A DNA stretch of 64,000 bases from the NCBI GenBank assembly GCA_937982665.1, contig CALJLD010000243.1, positions 1 to 64,000 of the forward strand, written 5' to 3'. The position numbers and the translations under genes were made by a program. The notes beneath the pieces were generated by a model that worked only from the letters and a program-made list of their open reading frames with translations, was not told the DNA's origin and did not search any database. Every line of letters begins with the position of its first letter. Position 1 is the first letter of the stretch. Origin of the DNA: an uncultured Planctomycetales bacterium (lineage in GTDB: Bacteria; Planctomycetota; Planctomycetia; Pirellulales; S012-138). Positions 1 through 8,577 of the stretch are shown here, piece by piece.

Positions 1-354
1 ACGAATCGGGCAGCCCACGGTTTCTTCCGTGATTCCCAAGTTCGCCAGAACTGCGGCTTGCCCTGCCGAAGTCCCCCCGCCATGGCTGCCCATCGCCGGC
101 ACCAGAAACGGCTCACAGCCACATTCACGAACAAAGTCCGCCGCTGCATTCAAGATCAGCGCAATGTTTGCGATTCCGCGACTGCCCGCGGTTATCGCGA
201 CGGATTGCCCCGGCTTGAGCGCGGCACCAAACCCGCACTTCTCAAGCTCTTTGGCAACGGTCTGTGCAATGGTCGCGCGGAGGTCACCGCCGGGCTCAAC
301 CAAGCGTGGCCTGGGAAAAACCTGGCGAGCGAGGAAAAACCGCGGATAGGGCAT
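1..354 (-). CDS. LarA/DUF2088-type protein, N-terminal part (runs off left edge)
   Basis: Reading leftwards from an ATG at 354, an open frame of 118 codons continues through the window edge. It starts MPYPRFFLARQVF and contains AITAGSRGIANIA and VPAMGSHGGGTSAGQA, the Gly/His-rich signature of the lactate racemase-like (LarA N-terminal, DUF2088) family, whose members use or resemble the nickel-pincer racemases. Only the N-terminal domain is present, so the substrate cannot be named and nothing can be said about the nickel-pincer ligands. The frame stays open to an earlier ATG at 420, only 12 bases after the ndk stop. I prefer 354 because family members commonly begin near MPYPR, but neither start has a clear ribosome site. 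It is probably the second gene of an ndk operon. Confidence 0.75.
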   Translation of the reverse strand, partial: MPYPRFFLARQVFPRPRLVEPGGDLRATIAQTVAKELEKCGFGAALKPGQSVAITAGSRGIANIALILNAAADFVRECGCEPFLVPAMGSHGGGTSAGQAAVLANLGITEETVGCPIR

Positions 355-432
355 GGGACCGTTTTGGCGAAAGTGAGTCCATGCTTCGCGGCGCGCGACT
401 TGCGCGCTCACAAAACACATTCCGATTCAGCT

Positions 433-903
433 CTACTCGTCTTCCGCCTTCATCCATTTGCGCAAAGTGGGTTCGTAGTCAACGAGTTCGTTTGCATTGA
501 AGTAAAGATCGATCTCGCGAGTTGCCGCACCAGGACCATCCGAGGCATGAACGAGATTCATCTGCCGGCTGCTGGAGAAATCTCCGCGGATTGTGCCGGC
601 GGCCGCTTTGAGTCCGCTGGTGGCGCCCAGCATCTCCCGCACAACGCCGATAGCTTGCAACCCTTCCAGAACCGCAGCCACGATTGGAGCCGATGTAATG
701 TAGGCTTCCAACGTGGGATAGAACGGCTTCTCGACGTGTTCTTCGTAGTGTTGCTTCGACAATTCAGGCGTCACCCGCATCATCTTCATGGCGACAACGC
801 TGAGCCCCTTGTCTTCAAATCGTGTCAGAATTCGCCCCACAAGCCGCCGCTGCACACAGTCCGGCTTGAAGAGGATCAACGTGCGTTCAAAGTTTCCAGC
901 CAT
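433..903 (-). CDS. ndk: Nucleoside diphosphate kinase
   Basis: This 156-residue protein transfers the gamma phosphate of ATP to nucleoside diphosphates through a phosphohistidine and balances the NTP pool in the cytoplasm. It begins with ERTLILFKPDCVQRR, the usual N-terminal strand and first loop. The catalytic histidine is His119 within NLVHASD, where the common form is NxxHGSD, so Ala replaces Gly. Length is slightly above the 140-150 typical of the bacterial family because of a C-terminal tail. It lies just upstream of, and in the same direction as, the LarA-type gene, with a gap of 12 to 78 bases depending on that gene's start. Confidence 0.95.
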   Translation of the reverse strand: MAGNFERTLILFKPDCVQRRLVGRILTRFEDKGLSVVAMKMMRVTPELSKQHYEEHVEKPFYPTLEAYITSAPIVAAVLEGLQAIGVVREMLGATSGLKAAAGTIRGDFSSSRQMNLVHASDGPGAATREIDLYFNANELVDYEPTLRKWMKAEDE

Positions 904-1290
904 CTCAATCTCCGAGTATCACGAAAACATGCCGACGTTCGGCAATTTCTCTTGTCGAATTGCGGTTCGCTAGGCGACTCGTGCTCAGCGTTTTCTTTCT
1001 TCCGTGCTTTCTTTCCTCCGCGCTCCACAAAACCGCATTTGTGCGTCGAATTCTAATGAAATCGCCAAACGCCCGAAAGCGGCGGAAAATGCCGACCGGC
1101 TGAAACAGGAATCCACGATTCCGCCATGCAAATGTGCGCAGACGCCACGAGTTGCCCGCTTGGGGCGAACGAATCGAAAAAAATCTTTGCCAATTCCCGA
1201 TTTTTTTGGCAAGACGGCGAACTTGAATTGTGGGGCTGAGGTACTGCCTTTCACATCCCGGCTCTGGTCGCTTTCTCGAGGGAGTTTGCC
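904..1290. other. Divergent intergenic region, ndk / secreted protein
   Basis: This 387-base gap must hold the promoters of both divergent genes. The longer open frames crossing it do not look like proteins. The only structure I see is an inverted repeat, TTGCCAA at 1187-1193 and TTGGCAA at 1206-1212, separated by 12 mostly A/T bases, about 80 bases before the rightward gene. It could be an operator or a weak hairpin. Confidence 0.4.
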
Positions 1291-3108
1291 ATGCGTCGTC
1301 GTGCAAATCCGCGCTTTCTCTGGGCATTCGTTTGGGCATTTCCGATTGTGGCTGTCGCGACCATTCTGCATGCGTCGGCCACTCCCGGCTCGCTGGAAGC
1401 GGGCGAACTGGCAATTGATGGCCCTGCCACTGAGCGAAGCGCCATCTCGCATGCCGCGGAGTTGTTTCCGGCAAACGCCTTCGCCTATTTGCAGATTCGC
1501 AATCCCTCGGCGTTGGTCGAGTTTGGCCAGGACGACCGGATTTGGAATGAGCTCAAACAGATTGGCGACGTCAAACGCAGTCTCGAGTCCGACGGGTTCC
1601 GGCAGTTCCAGCAAGTCGTGAATCTTGTCGAAAACAGGTTGGGGGCAAGCTGGCCGGAGATTGTTGATGACGTCACCGGCGGGGGCATCCATCTCAGCTT
1701 TGATCCGTTGCAACAAGCCGTCCTGCTTGTCGCCCAAGCGAAGAACGCCGAGCAAATGGATGCGCTGAGCGAACAGGTTTTGGAATTGCATGCCGCCGGC
1801 GCGCGCAACAATGGAACTCCCCCTGCGGAAAAATATGAGTTCCGCGGCGCCAATGGCTGGAAGCTCAATGCTCAAGCCTATTACTGCATCGTTGATGGGA
1901 CGTTCCTGGCGAGCAACAAGCCAGTCGCCATCAACTTGATGTTGGACCGGTACCACGGCAAAGCGGCCGGTTCTTCGCTGGCCGATGATGATAGCTTCAA
2001 GGCTGCCAACTCCGCGGCAAGCGATCGCGATGTCTGGGGCTTCGCGCGACTTGGTCCGCTGCGGATCTTTCAAGAATTCAACAAAGCCATTGCGGGGCCA
2101 TCCAACAACCCGCTGGCGGAGTTGATCGCTGGCGGAGTACTCGACGCATTGGGCGAAGCGCAGTACGCCGTCGTTTCGGCCGATATCCAAGATGGCGACA
2201 TCGACTTGCATGTGGAAATGCCGTTTGAGCGAGAAGATGTTTCCCAGCGGCGGGCGTGGTACTTTTCCGAGAGTGACGCGGCCGCGCAACCGTTGCTGGA
2301 GCCGCCTGGCGTGATTCTTTCACTCTCCACGTATCGCAATTTCTCGCAGTTCTGGCTTTCGCGTGATGACCTGTTTGAAGAGGTCACACTCGCAGGGCTT
2401 TCCCAGGCCGATACGCAATTGGGCACGTTCTTTTCCGGAATGGAATTTGGACGTGATGTACTGGGAAGTCTTGAGCCAGGTTTGCGGCTGGTGGTCGCGC
2501 AACAGAACTTCGCCCCTGGTCAGCCGGAGCCTGCGGCCAAGCTTCCTGGTGTTGCCGTGGTTGTCGAGATGAAAGATCCGGACAAGATCTTCCCGCAGTT
2601 GTTGGTGGCTTATCAAACGGCCATCGGCGTGATCAACATCACCGGCGCCATGAACGGACAACCGAAGCTGCAAATGGGCATGCAAGAACACAACGATGCG
2701 CAAGTTTGGACAGGCACTTATCTGCCAGACCCAAACACGGATGTTGAAGCCGCGCCGATTGTCTTTAACGCGTCGCCATCTTGTGTGCGAGTGGGCGATC
2801 ACTTTGTGTTCTCTTCGACAACGGAACTGGCCAAACAACTGGTCGACGAATTGCAGAAAACGACGGCACCGACGAGCGACAATTCACGTCTCTTGACCAA
2901 CTTTGACGTGCTGAGCGATGTCCTGGAAGAAAACAAAGCTGCCCTCGTTGCCCAAAATATGTTGCAGGAAGGAAGTACGCAGGAAGAAGCCGAAGAACAG
3001 ATCAGCCTGATCATTCGCTTCCTGCGGCGAATTGATCCAGCGTCCATTCAATTTGCGGCAAACAATGACAAGCTGACCTTGGATGTCAGCCTCGGACTGC
3101 GTGATTGA
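1291..3108 (+). CDS. Secreted DUF3352-like protein
   Basis: The 605-residue product starts with an Arg-rich n-region and a hydrophobic stretch (about residues 9-27) ending near HASATPG, so it is probably exported. The mature part has the look of DUF3352-type planctomycete proteins: AAELFPANAFAYLQI near the N-terminus, long alternating amphipathic stretches, and a late segment with hydrophobic self-comparison motifs such as RVGDHFVFSSTTELAKQLV. No catalytic motif is visible and the role is unknown. GAGGGAG about 8 bases before the ATG at 1291 is a good ribosome site and fixes the start. It ends tail to tail with the next gene, 27 bases away. Confidence 0.8.
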   Translation: MRRRANPRFLWAFVWAFPIVAVATILHASATPGSLEAGELAIDGPATERSAISHAAELFPANAFAYLQIRNPSALVEFGQDDRIWNELKQIGDVKRSLESDGFRQFQQVVNLVENRLGASWPEIVDDVTGGGIHLSFDPLQQAVLLVAQAKNAEQMDALSEQVLELHAAGARNNGTPPAEKYEFRGANGWKLNAQAYYCIVDGTFLASNKPVAINLMLDRYHGKAAGSSLADDDSFKAANSAASDRDVWGFARLGPLRIFQEFNKAIAGPSNNPLAELIAGGVLDALGEAQYAVVSADIQDGDIDLHVEMPFEREDVSQRRAWYFSESDAAAQPLLEPPGVILSLSTYRNFSQFWLSRDDLFEEVTLAGLSQADTQLGTFFSGMEFGRDVLGSLEPGLRLVVAQQNFAPGQPEPAAKLPGVAVVVEMKDPDKIFPQLLVAYQTAIGVINITGAMNGQPKLQMGMQEHNDAQVWTGTYLPDPNTDVEAAPIVFNASPSCVRVGDHFVFSSTTELAKQLVDELQKTTAPTSDNSRLLTNFDVLSDVLEENKAALVAQNMLQEGSTQEEAEEQISLIIRFLRRIDPASIQFAANNDKLTLDVSLGLRD

Positions 3109-3135
3109 AACGTTCGTGATTGGAAAGTCGTTGCG

Positions 3136-4152
3136 TTAGGTTTCAATCTTCATGCGAACGCCGCGACGATAACTTTCCTGACCGGCGAGGACGATTGTCA
3201 ACGCACGATAGGCGTCCTCCAAACCCGTCGGGTTGTGGAGCAAGCTCGTCACGCAGCGATAAAACTGTAACAACATCAACTCGCCCACAGGCCGTTCACT
3301 GTCCAACGACTCCATGTGGCGGCCGGCTTTGTCAAACCAGATGATGGTTGACGGCAGATCGACGAAGGCAATGCCGTGCTCGCAGGCAACTTGAAACGCT
3401 GGCGGCGGCCGGAAAGTCACCGCTTCTGGCCAATCGGCCGGCATATACTGGCCGCAACTCACTTGCGCCGTGGTGACTTTGTCCGCGTCTTCCGGATCTC
3501 GAAACTCAAGGCTCATCATTTGGTAGTCGCCATGGAATCCCAGGCTGGGCTCATGCTCAACTCCCATCACGGTTGTCGGGTCTTCGCCAACAACATATCT
3601 GCACCAATCGACAAGCTCGATGAGGTGACTCATCGGTGAGCGGGGCGGCGAGACGGCATGCCCGTTGAGCTTCGTGCGCTGATTGGCGGACAAGCGGGCA
3701 TGGCAAAACAACAACTTGGGGCGGCCGAGTTGTGTGGCGATGAGTTCCTTGAGTCGTGCCGTGGCGGGCGCGTAGCGCCGGGGGAATTCCGCCAAGAAAG
3801 AAACACCGGCTGTCTCCAGCTTTCGTTTGAGCGAAGTGGCGCGACCCAGATCCTCATCCAGTCCTTCTGTGCAATAGATCGATTTCCCGGCATCGCAGGC
3901 CGCGAGGACCGGCAGTTCTCCGTACCACCCGCGGGAAAGAACGAAGATGGCGTCAATGTCCGGGCGGCGGGCCAGCGCGCGAAAGCCATCTACGCCACAG
4001 GCGCTAAAGTCGTGGATCGCCTTATCAGCACGTAAGGCGACCGGTTCGCAAATGGCCCGCACCTCAAAGCGGTCGGCGAGCGATCGGAACGCCGGCTTGT
4101 AGCGTGTGTCCCAGTCATTTCCCAGACCGACGACACCAATACGCAGCTTCAT
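3136..4152 (-). CDS. Gfo/Idh/MocA-family protein without the KP motif
   Basis: The 338-residue protein starts MKLRIGVVGLGNDWDTRYKP; the GxGxx turn marks a Rossmann NAD(P)-binding domain of the Gfo/Idh/MocA sugar oxidoreductase family. The C-terminal half has the family's mixed alpha/beta domain, including SHLIELVDWCRYVVGEDP. At the place where active members carry (E)KP, residues 94-98 read CTEGL, so the conserved catalytic lysine is missing. It may be a non-catalytic relative or use another residue. The frame is open further upstream, but the Rossmann start at 4152 is the obvious one. No neighbour suggests a substrate. Confidence 0.85.
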   Translation of the reverse strand: MKLRIGVVGLGNDWDTRYKPAFRSLADRFEVRAICEPVALRADKAIHDFSACGVDGFRALARRPDIDAIFVLSRGWYGELPVLAACDAGKSIYCTEGLDEDLGRATSLKRKLETAGVSFLAEFPRRYAPATARLKELIATQLGRPKLLFCHARLSANQRTKLNGHAVSPPRSPMSHLIELVDWCRYVVGEDPTTVMGVEHEPSLGFHGDYQMMSLEFRDPEDADKVTTAQVSCGQYMPADWPEAVTFRPPPAFQVACEHGIAFVDLPSTIIWFDKAGRHMESLDSERPVGELMLLQFYRCVTSLLHNPTGLEDAYRALTIVLAGQESYRRGVRMKIET

Positions 4153-4447
4153 TGTCGTAAGAGTTGGAAATTCATAGATTTCTTTGGCCCGCGAAGCGTA
4201 TCTCGCGGAAAGTGACGGCGCATTGTACGCGTGGTTTGAGCCGCAAAGTAGGGATTTCTCAGTCTGGCAGCGGCGGATTTTGGATTTGGAGCCCAACCGT
4301 TCGTCAAATCCGTTCGAATTCCACGGGGCCCTGGCGTCGCCGCATGACAATTCCCTGGGAATGTCGCCTGAAGATACAGCGGCGGCGGGCGATGTGCTAA
4401 AACGCACTCGCGGCATTTCGTGATCCTTTCTCCTTTGTGCTTGCAGC

Positions 4448-5257
4448 ATGTTGTCAACTGGACAGTGGGTGATGATTGGAGTGGTGGCCGTATTCTTGGC
4501 CATCGTGTTCTTCAGTTGGCGGTTCGCGCGTCGGTACGAATTCAACTTTCTTCAGCTTGTGCTCTATTGGCTGAACTGGCCGCTGACCCGGATCTATTGG
4601 CGAACCACGTACAAGAATGGCTGGCCGTTGTCGCACGAGCAGGGCGCTGTTTGCGTCTGCAATCACACCAGCGGGGTTGATCCGGTTTTCGTGCAGAGGG
4701 CGATGCCCAAGATGGGGCGTTGGATCGTGGCCAAAGAGTATTTTGTTGGGCTCATGGGCTGGTTCTTGCGCAATGCGAAAGCGATCGCTGTCTCGCGCGG
4801 ACGCGTGGATATGACAGCCACTAAGACAGCCATCCGTCATGCTCAGGCTGGTGGAATTGTCGGTATGTTCCCAGAAGGGCGAATAAACACAGGCGACGAA
4901 GTCTTGCTGCCAGGCCGTCCTGGCGCTGCTTTGGTGGCCGTGAAAGCGGGCGTGCCGATTGTGCCTTGCTACGTGCAGGGCGTGCCATATTTTGGTTCGC
5001 CTATGTCGAGTTTTCGCCGACCGGCGCGAGTGACGGTCGTGTTCGGCGAGCCGATCGACTTGAGCGAGTATGGCGGCAATGACGACAAAGAGGTCCTGGG
5101 CGAAATCACTTTGCGGTGCCTGAAAGCGATCGCGGAGTTGGCCGGGCATCCCGAGTTTGAACCAACGTTGGCCGGCCGGCATTGGATGAAGGATGCGGAG
5201 CGAGAAAGCGAAGCCGAGCAAACAGCCGATTCCGCGAGTGCCGAGCCGGGCGTTTGA
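4448..5257 (+). CDS. plsC: 1-acyl-sn-glycerol-3-phosphate acyltransferase (PlsC-like)
   Basis: A 269-residue membrane-associated acyltransferase expected to add the second acyl chain to lysophosphatidic acid in phospholipid synthesis. An N-terminal hydrophobic segment (about residues 7-28) is followed by the catalytic NHTSGVDPVFVQ (HX4D form, near residue 76) and by the substrate-binding FPEGRINTG near residue 141. A later PIVPCYVQG corresponds to motif IV. The charged tail beyond residue 250 is extra. There is no strong ribosome site before the ATG at 4448. It is followed after 147 bases by a gene of unrelated function. Confidence 0.88.
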   Translation: MLSTGQWVMIGVVAVFLAIVFFSWRFARRYEFNFLQLVLYWLNWPLTRIYWRTTYKNGWPLSHEQGAVCVCNHTSGVDPVFVQRAMPKMGRWIVAKEYFVGLMGWFLRNAKAIAVSRGRVDMTATKTAIRHAQAGGIVGMFPEGRINTGDEVLLPGRPGAALVAVKAGVPIVPCYVQGVPYFGSPMSSFRRPARVTVVFGEPIDLSEYGGNDDKEVLGEITLRCLKAIAELAGHPEFEPTLAGRHWMKDAERESEAEQTADSASAEPGV

Positions 5258-5404
5258 ATTACATCCCGTGTTCTGGGAATCTTCGCGCAAGCGCGGCCGT
5301 TTGGCTTTTCTCCACGTGCTTGACATGACCGCCAACGCCGTGTTGAATGATCGCTCAACACTCCTTCTGCAACCCGTCTCTTGCAGCATTAACCCGAGAA
5401 TACC

Positions 5405-5977
5405 ATGGCGAAATCTCCCGAAGACATGGCGGCCAGCATGATCGCCAATTTGAAAGAGAAGACCGGCAAGACCCTGCCGGCCTGGCTGAAGATTGCCAAA
5501 GCTTCCGGCAAAGCCAAACACGGAGAGATCGTTAAGTTTCTCAAGTCTGAGCATGGCATCGGCCACGGCTATGCAAACTTGATTGCGCATGAACACCTGG
5601 GCAGCGCCGCGACTTCGTCCAAAGGCAGCGGCGGTGATGATCTGGTGGAAGCACAGTACGCCGGCGACAAGGCGGCCTTGCGGCCAATTTACGATGCACT
5701 CATCAAGATGGTGCAGGGCTTTGGCAAGGATGTCGAAATCAGTCCCAAGAAGGCCTACGTCAGTCTGCGTCGCAGCAAGCAGTTTGGTTTGATTCAGCCA
5801 TCCACCAAGACGCGCGTCGACGTGGGAATCAACCTCAAAGGCGAAGACCCCGAAGGGCGATTGGAAGCTTCCGGGAGTTTCAACGCCATGGTTTCGCACC
5901 GCGTAAAGATTTCGGATAAGAAGGAAGTCAACGCGGAACTGAAGAAATGGCTCAAAGCCGCGTACGACAAGGCCTAG
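5405..5977 (+). CDS. DUF4287 and DUF5655 domain protein
   Basis: A soluble 190-residue protein. Residues 1-68 (MAKSPEDMAASMIANLKEKT..., then GKTLPAWL and HGIGHGYANLIAHEHLG) match the DUF4287 module. Residues about 80-188 (YAGDKAALRPIYDALI, SPKKAYVSLRRSKQFGLIQPS, and a C-terminal WLKAAYDKA) match the DUF5655 module, a small alpha/beta domain often found fused to it. The biochemical role is not established; no catalytic residues stand out. It is preceded by a weak purine-rich site only. It looks like a single-gene unit. Confidence 0.85.
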   Translation: MAKSPEDMAASMIANLKEKTGKTLPAWLKIAKASGKAKHGEIVKFLKSEHGIGHGYANLIAHEHLGSAATSSKGSGGDDLVEAQYAGDKAALRPIYDALIKMVQGFGKDVEISPKKAYVSLRRSKQFGLIQPSTKTRVDVGINLKGEDPEGRLEASGSFNAMVSHRVKISDKKEVNAELKKWLKAAYDKA

Positions 5978-6519
5978 CACGAGCGGCATTGCCAAGTTGT
6001 TGCAACGTGCAAAATGCGTGATTTCGCGGCGATTGCGTTGGAGTTCTGTTGCTGGAGTGGCGCTCACAGCGGCGTTTTCTCGCGCAGATGAATTAACTTG
6101 GAAACATTTTCTCGCGCGTGTGAAACCTTTCAGCACGCGTCCGAAACCTTTTCCCGTGCTTCCGAAACCTTTCGCAACGCGATGGGAATCGTTCCCGAAG
6201 CGTCGGAAATCTTTCCCGGCGCAGATCATCCGCGTTTCAAAGAGTTGCTGCTCGTGAATAAAACGTTGCGCGGTAATTGTCGTATCTCCCAGAGGACCTA
6301 AGTTACGATGGTTGCCGAATGATAACTGTTGAAGCCTTGGGGCATTCGCGCGCAGCGCGAACCCCGCTGGGGGACCATGTGACTTGTTGGACGGAAGTCA
6401 GAGATTCCCCCTGTTAATAAATAAGGGTTTGCGCGGGGATTATTTGCACGCGAAAACAATTTTTTCTCAAATGCCAGGACCGACTTGGCAGCGAGAAAGA
6501 GATAGGAGTCTGCAGGAAA
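5978..6519. other. Intergenic region carrying a 21-bp tandem repeat
   Basis: This 542-base gap has no convincing full-length gene. Its main content is a six-copy 21-base repeat described separately. After it the sequence is mixed and contains no clear terminator. A short open frame (6098-6301) crosses the repeat and would encode heptads of the form xETFxxA. Confidence 0.5.
6099..6224. repeat. Six-unit 21-bp tandem repeat with GAAAnnTTTC cores
   Basis: Six adjacent 21-base units begin at 6099, 6120, 6141, 6162, 6183 and 6204. Each carries a GAAACCTTTC-like core, an imperfect palindrome of GAAA and TTTC, followed by a G/C-rich half. The period is a multiple of three, so all frames stay open: one rightward frame gives METFSRA, CETFQHA, SETFSRA, SETFRNA, MGIVPEA, SEIFPGA, and the leftward frame gives heptads with GF. 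The units differ by several bases each, so the array is old or under loose selection. Confidence 0.8.
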
Positions 6520-7035
6520 GTGATTTCCATTCGCGAGGAACAGCCGGCCGACCGCGATGCGATCTTTCGCGTCAATGCCGCGGCGTTTGAAACCGACGGC
6601 GAAGCCCAACTGGTTGACGCGCTGCGAGACGCCGGCGATGTCGTGCTATCGCTTGTCGCGGAAGATCAATCGGCGGAGGCGGCGATCGTCGGTCATATTC
6701 TCTTCAGCCGCCTGATGATTGAGACAGATTCTGGTGCTGTCTCCGCAGTGGCATTGGCGCCGATGGCCGTTGTGCCCGAACGACAACGACAGGGGATTGG
6801 CAGTCAACTGGTTAAGGCCGGATTGAACGGCTGCCGCGAATTGGGCGAACGGATTGTCGTTGTCCTCGGCCATCCCGACTTCTACCCGCGGTTCGGATTC
6901 TCTCCGGAGATGGCGCGACCGCTCCGTTCGCCGTTTTCAGGCGCTGCCTGGATGGCGGTGGAACTTCAGCCGGGCGCGTTGGAGGGAGTCAGCGGCAAGG
7001 TTGTTTATCCGGCGGCGTTTGGGATTGAGGATTAG
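6520..7035 (+). CDS. GNAT family N-acetyltransferase (YhbS/COG3153 type)
   Basis: A 171-residue acetyl-CoA-dependent acyltransferase. It opens MISIREEQPADRDAIFRVN, and the acetyl-CoA-binding motif A is VALAPMAVVPERQRQGIGSQL (about residues 76-96), with Q/RxxGxG/A as RQGIGS. The later VVLGHPDFYPRFGF is characteristic of the YhbS-like subgroup. The substrate is unknown. The start is GTG at 6520 with GGAG about 12 bases upstream. It converges on the peptidase gene to the right, with a dispersed-type hairpin between them. Confidence 0.88.
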   Translation: MISIREEQPADRDAIFRVNAAAFETDGEAQLVDALRDAGDVVLSLVAEDQSAEAAIVGHILFSRLMIETDSGAVSAVALAPMAVVPERQRQGIGSQLVKAGLNGCRELGERIVVVLGHPDFYPRFGFSPEMARPLRSPFSGAAWMAVELQPGALEGVSGKVVYPAAFGIED

Positions 7036-7088
7036 CCGGGAATGACTTTCGTTTCTGGCTTAGTGGAATCCGGCGCGAGACTCTATTT

Positions 7089-7118
7089 CCCTGGATTCCC
7101 GCCTCCGCGGGAATGACG
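7089..7118. repeat. Dispersed-type palindromic repeat ('VIPAEAGIQ' repeat), possible bidirectional terminator
   Basis: ATTCCCGC (7095-7102) and GCGGGAAT (7107-7114) form a perfect 8-bp stem with a 4-base loop, between the converging stops of the acetyltransferase and the peptidase. Its flanks match the widely dispersed bacterial intergenic repeat whose translation reads VIPAEAGIQ. A second partial copy of its right end (GGGAATGAC) lies at about 7039. No T-run follows, so termination is a guess. Confidence 0.65.
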
Positions 7119-7157
7119 GTTATCACGCACAGCGATACAAGCGAACTCGCCGATGGT

Positions 7158-8501
7158 CTAGCGGCCGCTGTTGTCATTACTTTCCTGCAGCACGCCGTGC
7201 TTTCGGCAGATTTCCAGCGCTTCGTCCAATGGCAATGCGCGGGCGACGTTGCCGTCGCGGCCAGTCGTTGTTTCGGCCTTGAACAAGCTGTTGAGCACGG
7301 CTTCTTCGGTCGCTTCTTTTGCCGCTTGAAAGAGCGGGCTGATGCGGTCATCGCGAACGACTTCACCGGCTTGAGTGTTCTTGCCGCGGACGTACGGAAC
7401 GCGGAGTTCTTCGGCCGTGCTGAAGGCAATCACATAGTCACCGCTGCCGTGCGTCATCGGACTTCCCAAGGCGGCCAACCCGAGCAGCGCGCGGCGGGCC
7501 AGACGTTCCAATTGCCGCGCGTCAAGCGGAGCGTTCGTTGCGACGACAATCATGCACGAGCCATGTTCCTGGTCCGGCTCGTCGAGTTCTTGTTGGGCGG
7601 CTGGTTGTTGCTGTTGGCGAGCATTGCCGGTGCGCGATCGATCGGGGCGACGAAACGCATGCACGCCCAATTCCTCGCCGACCGGCGCGCCGTCGATATT
7701 GAGAATGCCGCCGAAGTTCGTCTGCACGAGAACGCCGACCGTGTAGCTGCCCATGTTTTCCGGCAGCACGCGCGATGACGTGCCGATGCCGCCTTTGAAA
7801 CCCATGCACCGCGTGCCGGTTCCGGCTCCCACGCACCCTTCGGCAACTTCGCCCGCTTCGGCAGCTTCAATCGCGGCCCAGGCGTCTTCGCGAGTTACGG
7901 ACATGGCGCGGATGTCGTTGAGATAACCATCATTGCATTCGCCGACAACGGGATTGACGCTTTGCACGTCTTCATTGCCGGGGAGATCGAGCGTGTACGC
8001 CACGAGTGCATCGGCGACGGCAAACGTACTCACCGTGTTGGTCAGCAAGATTGGCGTTTCGATCAGGCCCAACTCGCGGACCTGCGTCACGCCGAGCAAC
8101 TTGCCGAAGCCATTCCCCACGGCAATTGCGGCAGGCACTTTGTGCTGAAAGATGTTGCCATCGTGCGGGAGGATGGCCGTAACGCCAGTGCGTTGCGAAT
8201 CACTGTTGCGCAATGTTTGATGCCCGACTTTCACGCCCGGCACGTCAGTGATGGCGTTGTGTTCGCCCGGATCAAACACGCCGATGACAATACCGGCTTC
8301 CCTCGCTCGCGGGCGATCCGATTGTTGCATGGGCGAATCCTCAGCAGGCTCCACAGTCTGAATCGCGAAGGCCGTCAGCGAGCTTGCGCCAATCATTCCG
8401 GTAACGATGCACAACAATGCGATCTTCTTGACGGAGCGCTTGGCGCATAGTGGTGCAGGCGAATTGCCTTCACAGGAACGGCGCGCAGGTTGTTGCCGCA
8501 T
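7158..8501 (-). CDS. P1/DmpA family peptidase (L-aminopeptidase/D-esterase type)
   Basis: The 447-residue precursor has a basic n-region and a hydrophobic segment (about 25-45, IALLCIVTGMIGASSLTAFA), so it is probably secreted. The mature part shows the DmpA fold signatures: AITDVPGVKVGH, ETPILLTNT, VVGECNDG, GCVGAGTGT and FKGGIGTSSR. Family members are self-processing N-terminal-nucleophile aminopeptidases; I do not assign the nucleophile here. A Gln/Asp-rich stretch (QQQQPAAQQELDEPDQ) interrupts the C-terminal part. The ATG at 8501 is chosen because GGGAGA sits 7 bases before it; the frame is open to 8543. Confidence 0.88.
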   Translation of the reverse strand: MRQQPARRSCEGNSPAPLCAKRSVKKIALLCIVTGMIGASSLTAFAIQTVEPAEDSPMQQSDRPRAREAGIVIGVFDPGEHNAITDVPGVKVGHQTLRNSDSQRTGVTAILPHDGNIFQHKVPAAIAVGNGFGKLLGVTQVRELGLIETPILLTNTVSTFAVADALVAYTLDLPGNEDVQSVNPVVGECNDGYLNDIRAMSVTREDAWAAIEAAEAGEVAEGCVGAGTGTRCMGFKGGIGTSSRVLPENMGSYTVGVLVQTNFGGILNIDGAPVGEELGVHAFRRPDRSRTGNARQQQQPAAQQELDEPDQEHGSCMIVVATNAPLDARQLERLARRALLGLAALGSPMTHGSGDYVIAFSTAEELRVPYVRGKNTQAGEVVRDDRISPLFQAAKEATEEAVLNSLFKAETTTGRDGNVARALPLDEALEICRKHGVLQESNDNSGR

Positions 8502-8577
8502 GACATTCTCCCAAGAATCGATTTCTGAAACCAACGATGCCACGCGGTCGAGAGTGTTTTCCGTCTCGCTATGCCAA

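Noticed and set aside
58..1056. 332-residue rightward open frame
   Set aside because: It is antisense to ndk and the LarA-type gene; composition is not protein-like.
4454..6229. 591-residue leftward open frame
   Set aside because: It is the complement of plsC and the DUF4287/DUF5655 gene; those two match known families.
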